A DNA stretch of 64,000 bases. It comes from Prostheceraeus crozeri (taxonomy: Eukaryota; Platyhelminthes; Polycladida; Euryleptidae). The stretch is taken from the NCBI GenBank assembly GCA_907163375.1, contig CAJQUW010016954.1, positions 62,001 to 126,000 of the forward strand. The letters are read 5' to 3'. This document shows, piece after piece, positions 61,201 through 64,000 of the stretch; position 1 is the first letter of the stretch; each line of letters starts with the position of its first letter. The translations under genes were made by a program, and so were the position numbers. The notes beneath the pieces are model-generated. The model made no database searches. It was not told the origin of the DNA and was given only the letters and a program-made list of their open reading frames with translations.

Positions 61201-64000
61201 ATCGCCATTCTCTCCCACCCCCCCCCCCCTCCCAACGCGCCCCCAGTCACTCCCCCTGCTCTACCCCGATCCAAAAAAACGCTCTCTCCCCCCAGGTTCC
61301 CCCTCCCTCCTCTCCCCCTCCCCACAAATTTCCCGCATCCACTACGCATTAGCCCCCCCCCTGCATTTCCCCCCCCTCCCCTTCTCACCCACACGCTGCC
61401 CCCCCCCCTCCGCCCCGCCCAGACACCGCCCCCCATTTCCAGATTCCCCCCCCCTTCCCCCCCTCCCCCCCCGCCCAATCCTCCTCCCCGCCTCCACACC
61501 GCCCCCCCACCTCCCAATTCAGGTCCCCTCCCTACTACAGGCATTTGCTCCCCCCCCCCCCAGCGCCCTCCCCCTCTCCCAGTCAGTGTCCAGCCATCCC
61601 CCGCCCTTCTCCCCCCCAAAAACTTCCCATCCCCCATTCAACCCAACCCCCCCCCAACAACACCTCCTACCAACTCCCCCACCTCCTAACTGCCCGACGA
61701 CCCCCTCTTCGCAACCCCCCCCAGTCCACCTCGTCCTCCTCCCCCCTGATCCCCCTCTCTCCCATCCCCCAACCTCCTCTTCCCGGACTCCACCCTACAT
61801 CAATCTCACAAAAAACCCTCCCTCCCTCAAAAGCATTTCCACGTCGAACACCCATCAAAAGCCCTTCGCCCTCCCCGCCCCCACGCACCCCCCCTCCCTC
61901 ACCCCCCCCCCTCCACCGCTCCATATTCCAATCATCCCTCCAAAAGCCCCGCCCACTGATAATTCACCCCATTTGCTCAATTCCCCACAATCCTCTCCCT
62001 CCCGCGTCCCACGTCCCAAACTTTCGAGACCATCTTCCCCCTGCCTCCCCACCCCCCTCTCACCCACCCCCCCCATAAATCACTATCACTCTCCCCCCCC
62101 CCCCCCTCCTCCTCCCCCAGACAAATACTTCTCCTGCAGGCCTCCGCCTCCAGCTCCAACCCTCCTCCCCCTCTTCGCATCCGCCCAAAACTCCCCCTCT
62201 CCCCCTCTCCCCTCCCACCGCTACAGAAATAATGCATCCCCCTGTCTCACTCTCGCTCTCAACCGTAACACCTCCCCCCATTCCCCCAAAAGTCCCCTCC
62301 CCTCGCAAAAGAACTCTAAAATCCTCTCCTCCCATATGCTACAACGCCCCTCGTCCCCAAACCCCTCGCCCTCCCACCCCCTCCCTCCCCCTCACCCCCC
62401 CCCCCCCCCCGCCCTTCTACCCCCTGGCTTCCCCCCTAAAAACCCCGCTCTCCTCTACCACCCATTCCCCCCACCCGCGCCTCTCCAATACCTCCTCTCC
62501 GCCTCCCAAGCCCCTTCTCTCTCCTCCAAATACCTCCACCAGCCCCCTGCATCCCTCTCTCGGCACCTAACTCCCCCCCTCTCTTCCTGGACAGCCCTCC
62601 TCCCTCCCAATCCCCCAATAAATAAATGCAAATCTTCATATCTCCCCCCCCCACGCCCCCCCTCCCACTCCCCTCCCCCTTCCCTCAAACCCTCTCAAAC
62701 GCACACACAAGCTTTCCCGATCACCCCACACACTCCCCTCCCCCCCCCCCCTATGTCCTCACTCCCTTCCTCCCTCCGCACCTCCTCCAAGAATCACTCA
62801 CCCTCAAGGACACCAAATTCCTCCAAACTTTCGGCATTCCCCCCCCTAGACTCTCCAATCACTCTCTTCTCAAGTCCTCCCACGAGCTCCCCCCGCCCCA
62901 CCCCTCCCCCCCCCCCCCCAATTCCACATTCTCTCCTCCCGACCCCACACCAGCCGCCTACCCCATTCAATCACTCATTCAAAAAACTTATCAGAACCCC
63001 TTCCCCACCCAACCCCGCCCCGCCCCCTCCGCTAATCCCCCCCCACCCTGCTTTCCCCCCTCGCGCCTCCTCCCCCGCCCCACGTCCCTTGTAGCTCCCC
63101 CCCTCTCCACGTCCCTTCTTCATTACCCCCTCCGCCCCCCCTTCAATTCTCCTCGTCCCCTCCCGTCCCCTCCCTTCTCAATGGAAACCCATTAAACCCT
63201 TCATCATTCTTCAAGTCTATTCCACAACCAGATTCCCCGACCGCTCCCGCCCCATTCCAACTCCCCAGATCCCCATCCCTCTCCCTCCGTAACCGCTTCC
63301 CACTTCAGAAAACCCCTCTACCAACCTCCCCCTCGCCCCGCCCCTCCGCCCCGCCGTCAGGATCCTTCCGCTAGGACCATTACCTCAAACCCAAAGTAAT
63401 GCAACCAAACAGCTCTCCGCAGACCCCCTCAATAAAAATTTGCCCCCGTCACGTTCTCCCCCCCCCCCGCCCGACTTACTCCCCCCCCCCCTGGCCCCCT
63501 CTCCACCCCTCCGCCCACCCCCTCACTCCCCGACCCACCCACATTCCCCTCCCCTCACCTCTCCTCACCCCTATCAATTCTCAACCCTTCCCTTCCCCCC
63601 TTCCCCCCCCACGAGCGTATTCCAAACCCCCCCCTGCTGCCCCAATCTCCCTCTCCAGAGCTCCCCACTCCCTCAGGCCGCCTCCCCCCCTCCTCTCCCC
63701 GTCTCCCTCCTGATTCCCTCAAATTGCCCGTTCTCACCCCCTCCCCTCCCCCCCACCCTCCCCCCTCCCCCCGCAATTCTCGCCCTCCACCCCCTCCCCT
63801 CCCGCCCCCCCCCCGCTCCCCCCCCCTCCAACCACCCCCCCTCATTAACTCCCCCTCCTTACCCCTCCCTCATCCCCTCTCTCTCTCCCCCCAAGCGTGC
63901 CCCCCCCGCCTCTCTCCCACTTCCCCCTCGCCCATTCCTCGTCATCCAACCGCCAGTCTCCCCGCCAAACACCACCACCTATCCCTCTTTATTCCGACCA
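46206..64000 (+). other. 18-kb C-rich, G-poor low-complexity sequence, probable assembly or base-calling artefact
   Basis: C dominates throughout, T and A are minor, and G is only a few percent by eye. No fixed repeat period is visible, unlike a satellite or telomere. Very long open frames exist, up to 946 codons at 47,800 to 50,640. This is only because stop codons need T followed by two purines, and their products are Pro, Ser, Thr and His strings without domain structure. No feature inside is annotated as a gene. Confidence 0.85.
54961..55031 (+). other. Small island of ordinary composition inside the C-rich tract
   Basis: About 70 bases (ATGAAGCACTTTCCGACTAA core) have balanced A, T and G. 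A second richer zone lies at 55,530 to 55,790. Both sit at the centre of a gradual rise and fall in A and T between about 53,900 and 57,000. No gene or repeat is recognised. Confidence 0.6.

Noticed and set aside
46206-64000. Telomere or simple satellite
   Set aside because: No CCCTAA or other fixed unit repeats in register. The sequence is irregular.
1-64000. CRISPR array or bacterial operon
   Set aside because: No regularly spaced identical repeats with unique spacers. Gene structure is eukaryotic throughout.

Overview
This window looks like eukaryotic DNA from an invertebrate animal genome, most likely marine. The evidence is intron-bearing genes with GT-AG junctions, TATA-box promoters, CR1-like and other non-LTR retrotransposons, a Penelope-like element, tRNA-derived SINEs, several families of small terminal-inverted-repeat (TIR) elements, and a Polinton. 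Short motifs such as TAGGCCT and ATGTACATGT recur, as in several echinoderm, hemichordate and mollusc genomes. This is only a weak pointer, and I cannot name the species.

Region 1 (1 to about 8,000) is the right-hand part of a Polinton (Maverick), a virus-like DNA transposon. Read from the left it carries a penton-like gene, a small basic core-protein gene, the major capsid gene and an adenain-type protease gene on the plus strand. A TBP-like gene and the protein-primed family B DNA polymerase follow on the minus strand. The integrase and packaging-ATPase genes are not in view. The element is a fossil with about eight to ten breaks.

Region 2 (8,000 to 13,000) holds three further genes of unknown function. 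One is a minus-strand gene of eight short coding exons whose introns all lie in phase 0. The other two are small genes firing away from each other from a compact divergent promoter. The polymerase gene and the divergent pair share TATATAAR boxes, so they may be cargo of the same element. No terminal repeat is visible to prove this.

Region 3 (13,000 to 42,500) is a transposon graveyard. It contains a MADF-domain gene with an in-frame stop and two palindromes upstream, a Penelope-like remnant with a GIY-YIG tail, four TIR or foldback elements, two copies of one SINE family, a 2.7-kb CR1-like LINE and three other LINE fragments. A diverged inverted repeat lies on either side of the CR1-like LINE.

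Region 4 (42,590 to 64,000) degrades in quality. A 1.2-kb module with an SGNH-like domain occurs twice in the same orientation, and the second copy is riddled with small insertions and deletions in the manner of uncorrected long-read sequence. After it comes 0.4 kb of A-rich sequence. The last 18 kb is C-rich and almost free of G. The long open frames there result from its lack of stop codons, and I annotate no genes in it. A 68-base tract of the same C-rich kind interrupts the first module copy but not the second, which suggests a sequencing or assembly artefact rather than biology.
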